Shown: piece by piece, positions 61,985-64,000 of the stretch
Position numbering within the stretch: position 1 is the first letter of the stretch
Layout: every line of letters starts with the position of its first letter
Source of the DNA: Terriglobales bacterium
GTDB lineage: Bacteria; Acidobacteriota; Terriglobia; Terriglobales; Acidobacteriaceae
Assembly: GCA_025980765.1 (NCBI GenBank)
Contig: JAICXB010000008.1
Coordinates: forward strand, 1 to 64,000
Length of the DNA stretch: 64,000 nucleotides
Reading direction: 5' to 3'
Program-made: the position numbers and the translations under genes
The notes under the pieces: generated by a model
What the model was told of the DNA's origin: nothing
What the model saw: the letters and a program-made list of their open reading frames with translations, nothing else
Databases searched by the model: none

Positions 61985-62554
61985 ATGATCTTCGTCCTCG
62001 ACAACTATGATTCCTTTACCTTCAACCTCGTCCAGTACATCGGAGCGACGGGAGAAGAGGTCGAGGTGCGCCGCAACGACCAGATCACCGTTGCCAAAAT
62101 TGAGGAGATGCGGCCACGACGAATCGTGATCTCACCCGGTCCTTGCACTCCGGAACAAGCCGGCATCAGCGTGGCGCTTGTGCGCGAACTTGGACCGAAG
62201 ATTCCGATTTTGGGAGTATGTCTCGGTCATCAGGCCATTGGAGCGGCCTTCGGCGCCCGGGTCGTGCGTTCGCGACGCATCATGCATGGCAAAACCAGTT
62301 TGGTAGAGCATGATGGCCTCACGATTTTTCGCGGGCTGAATTCTCCCCTAGTTGCCAATCGTTACCATTCTCTGATTGTGGAGGAGAGAAACCTGCCCAA
62401 CGATCTCGAGGTTTCTGCCCGCAGTAATGAGCTTGGCGAATCCATCATTATGGGATTGCGGCATCGCCGGTTCCCAGTGGAGGGCGTGCAGTTCCATCCT
62501 GAGAGCGTCCTAACGCCCGAAGGCGAGAAACTGATTCTTAATTTCTTAAACTGA
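61985..62554 (+). CDS. trpG: Anthranilate synthase component II (glutamine amidotransferase)
   Basis: A 189-residue class I glutamine amidotransferase giving ammonia to TrpE. MIFVLDNYDSFTFNLVQYIG starts the family, ISPGPCTPEQAG near residue 50, the nucleophilic cysteine is in ILGVCLGHQAIG near residue 79, and the histidine and glutamate are in VQFHPESVLTPEG near 170. A role in folate synthesis (PabA) is also possible, since these amidotransferases can serve both. The ATG at 61985 follows directly after a fold-back repeat and lacks a ribosome site. Confidence 0.94.
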   Translation: MIFVLDNYDSFTFNLVQYIGATGEEVEVRRNDQITVAKIEEMRPRRIVISPGPCTPEQAGISVALVRELGPKIPILGVCLGHQAIGAAFGARVVRSRRIMHGKTSLVEHDGLTIFRGLNSPLVANRYHSLIVEERNLPNDLEVSARSNELGESIIMGLRHRRFPVEGVQFHPESVLTPEGEKLILNFLN

Positions 62555-62567
62555 AGAAAAGCTTTTT

Positions 62568-62713
62568 CACCACGGAGGCACGCAGAACATGGAGAACTCT
62601 GAATGTTGGACATTGAATTCTTGATTGCATATGGAGAGCGGCCATCATTCACAATTCAAAAGATCAAGAATTCAAAACTTTTTTCTCGGTGTTCTCCCTG
62701 TCTCCGTGGTGAA
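62568..62713. repeat. Fold-back repeat, family A copy 7
   Basis: The left arm 62568-62596 (CACCACGGAGGCACGCAG and on) and right arm 62683-62713 (CTCCCTGTCTCCGTGGTG) lie between the convergent trpG and acyl-CoA ligase genes. The loop contains GAATTCTTGAT and ATCAAGAATTC, a further inverted pair. Confidence 0.9.
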
Positions 62714-62719
62714 TAAAGT

Positions 62720-64000
62720 TCAGACTTCATCCCGCAGTTTCCTCCTCAGAATCTTGCCTGACGGATTACGCGGAATGGCCTGCACGAACCTGATTTCACG
62801 TGGCTGCTTGTAGCGGGTCAAGCGCTCGCCGACGTAATTACAGAGCTCGTCGGCCAATCGTGGGTTGCCGGTATGGTTGTCGCGAAGCACCACGAAAGCA
62901 CAGGGGAGTTCACCCACATCCGCGTCCCGCTTCCCCACCAGTCCACAATCGCGCACCATCGGATGCTCCAAAAGCACGGCCTCTACCTCTGCCGGAGCAA
63001 TCGGAAAGCCCTTGTACTTGATCATCTCCTTCACGCGATCGACGATGTGGTAAAAGCCGTCTGCATCCACCGTCGCGATATCGCCGGACCAATACCAGCC
63101 GTCGCGCAAAACCGACGCTGTGGCCTCGGGAGCGTTCCAATAGCCCAGCATCATTTGTGGGCCGCGCATGACTAGCTCGCCCGCATTCGCAGACTCGCCG
63201 CCTTCGAGACGGCAGTCCGTCAACGCGACTGCCTGCCCAATCGAATCAGGACGATACAGCTCGCGCTCGATGTATCCCAAATGAGTCACCGGCGAGGCTT
63301 CAGTCATGCCATATCCCTGGCGTAATCGAATGCCGGTCAGCTCAGTAAATCGCCGCGCCAGCTCTGGAGCCAATGGAGCGGCGCCGGATTTGGCATAGCG
63401 AATGTGGTGTTCGTGCGGGAACTGTCCTTGCTCTGCCGCTTGCGATAAGCAGTTCACCAGCGGCGGCACCAAAGGCATGAATGTCGCGCCTTCTTCTCGA
63501 ATCAGCGAGCACAACCGCTCCTGGTCGAAGCGCGGCATTAGCACGAGAGTTGCACCCGCGGCGAAGACTGGATTCAGAACCACGTTCAATCCGTAGATGT
63601 GATACAGCGGCAAACAGCAGAGAGCGACGTCGTCTTGCGTATAGGTTGACTCCTCTCCTGGTGAGAGGAATTGATACACGTTTGTCACCAGGTTCGAGTG
63701 CGACAACATCACGCCTTTGGGCAAGCCGGTGGTGCCGCTGGAATAAGGCAGCGCCGCTAAAGTGTGATGCGGATCATCGTCCTGCGCTCGCCGAGCCTGC
63801 AATCCAGGGCCACGTAACATCTGCGCGAAATCTTCCGCACCGAGCGCAGCCTGACGAATAGTAAAAACGTTTCGCAGCTTCGGCAGGCCGGAGAGACTCA
63901 TGTCTTTGATCAACGTGCCGTCGGTCACCAGCGCAGCCGCCCCGGAATTCCCGAGTTGGTAATGGACTTCACGCTCGCGATAAGAAGGATTGAGGAGCGT
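62720..64000 (-). CDS. AMP-forming acyl-CoA synthetase/4-coumarate-CoA ligase-like, truncated at the right edge
   Basis: The C-terminal 426 residues of an ANL-superfamily enzyme whose start lies beyond the window. The first codons seen read TLLNPSYREREVHYQL. The phosphate-binding loop is LPYSSGTTGLPKGVMLSH, followed by YGMTEASPVTHLG, GWYWSGDIATVDADGFYHIVDR, KEMIKYKG, and the C-terminal lysine in PRNPSGKILRRKL, which catalyses adenylation. It activates a carboxylic acid (fatty or aromatic) to a CoA thioester. The substrate cannot be told. It converges with trpG, with a family A repeat in between. Confidence 0.92.
   Translation of the reverse strand, partial: TLLNPSYREREVHYQLGNSGAAALVTDGTLIKDMSLSGLPKLRNVFTIRQAALGAEDFAQMLRGPGLQARRAQDDDPHHTLAALPYSSGTTGLPKGVMLSHSNLVTNVYQFLSPGEESTYTQDDVALCCLPLYHIYGLNVVLNPVFAAGATLVLMPRFDQERLCSLIREEGATFMPLVPPLVNCLSQAAEQGQFPHEHHIRYAKSGAAPLAPELARRFTELTGIRLRQGYGMTEASPVTHLGYIERELYRPDSIGQAVALTDCRLEGGESANAGELVMRGPQMMLGYWNAPEATASVLRDGWYWSGDIATVDADGFYHIVDRVKEMIKYKGFPIAPAEVEAVLLEHPMVRDCGLVGKRDADVGELPCAFVVLRDNHTGNPRLADELCNYVGERLTRYKQPREIRFVQAIPRNPSGKILRRKLRDEV

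Noticed and set aside
1..64000. tRNA or rRNA genes
   Set aside because: I looked for T-loop type GGTTCGANNCC and acceptor pairings in the gaps and found none convincing; a covariance search would be needed to be sure.

Overview
The window is a dense, GC-rich bacterial chromosome segment with about 55 protein genes, mostly in short operons with ATGA or TAGTG overlaps. I see no rRNA, no tRNA that I can recognise, no insertion sequence, phage or CRISPR array. The gene mix suggests a soil-type member of Acidobacteriota, class Terriglobia: a hopanoid glycosyltransferase of HpnI type, LolA-like secreted proteins, a GAF/PP2C phosphatase, a PilZ-GAF-TonB protein, an Ig-like/propeller lipoprotein, LptE (so a Gram-negative envelope) and a DUF6677 protein. 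This placement is inferred from content, not from a marker phylogeny.

Layout. 1-10.7 kb: the end of an aldehyde dehydrogenase, HpnI-like and GT39 glycosyltransferases, a superinfection-immunity-like membrane peptide, a membrane spermidine-synthase-like protein coupled to a Tat-exported class V aminotransferase, and a GAF/PP2C regulator. 10.9-21.3 kb: the PilZ-GAF-TonB fusion, an amidohydrolase, ylxP-rbfA-nrnA interrupted by an opposing nuclease-like gene, a second GT39 enzyme, a double GNAT protein and a DUF6677 pair. 21.5-31.8 kb: M24 peptidase, acyl-CoA dehydrogenase, meaB-mce-tsaB-rimI, then psd-pssA, an aspartate-semialdehyde-dehydrogenase homologue without its cysteine, lptE and holA. 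31.9-38.8 kb, minus strand: a LigD-type phosphoesterase and ligase split by a frameshift at a ten-A run, a YHS peptide, and a compact gas-vesicle cluster (gvpJ, gvpA, histidine kinase, response regulator, gvpF/L, gvpG). 39-43 kb: a PruA-type dehydrogenase, glyA and a secreted LolA-like protein. 43.4-51.7 kb: an Ig-like/propeller lipoprotein, and an operon of a secreted protein, a family 5 solute-binding protein, an NtrY-type kinase and an NtrC-type regulator. 51.9-64 kb: LolA-like protein, OPT transporter, comF, an HNH protein, Trm112, folD-coaE-htrA, trpE, trpG and a truncated acyl-CoA ligase.

The most striking non-coding feature is a set of intergenic fold-back elements. Each has a left arm of short degenerate tandem units, a unique loop, and a right arm of the same units inverted. 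At least six unit families, each with its own sequence, are present at about 20 sites, sometimes nested, in every gene orientation. Some abut start codons (meaB, trpG, the ntrC-type gene), and one supplies the DNA encoding the LptE signal peptide. The other main candidate for unusual biology is the reduced gas-vesicle cluster with its own two-component pair.
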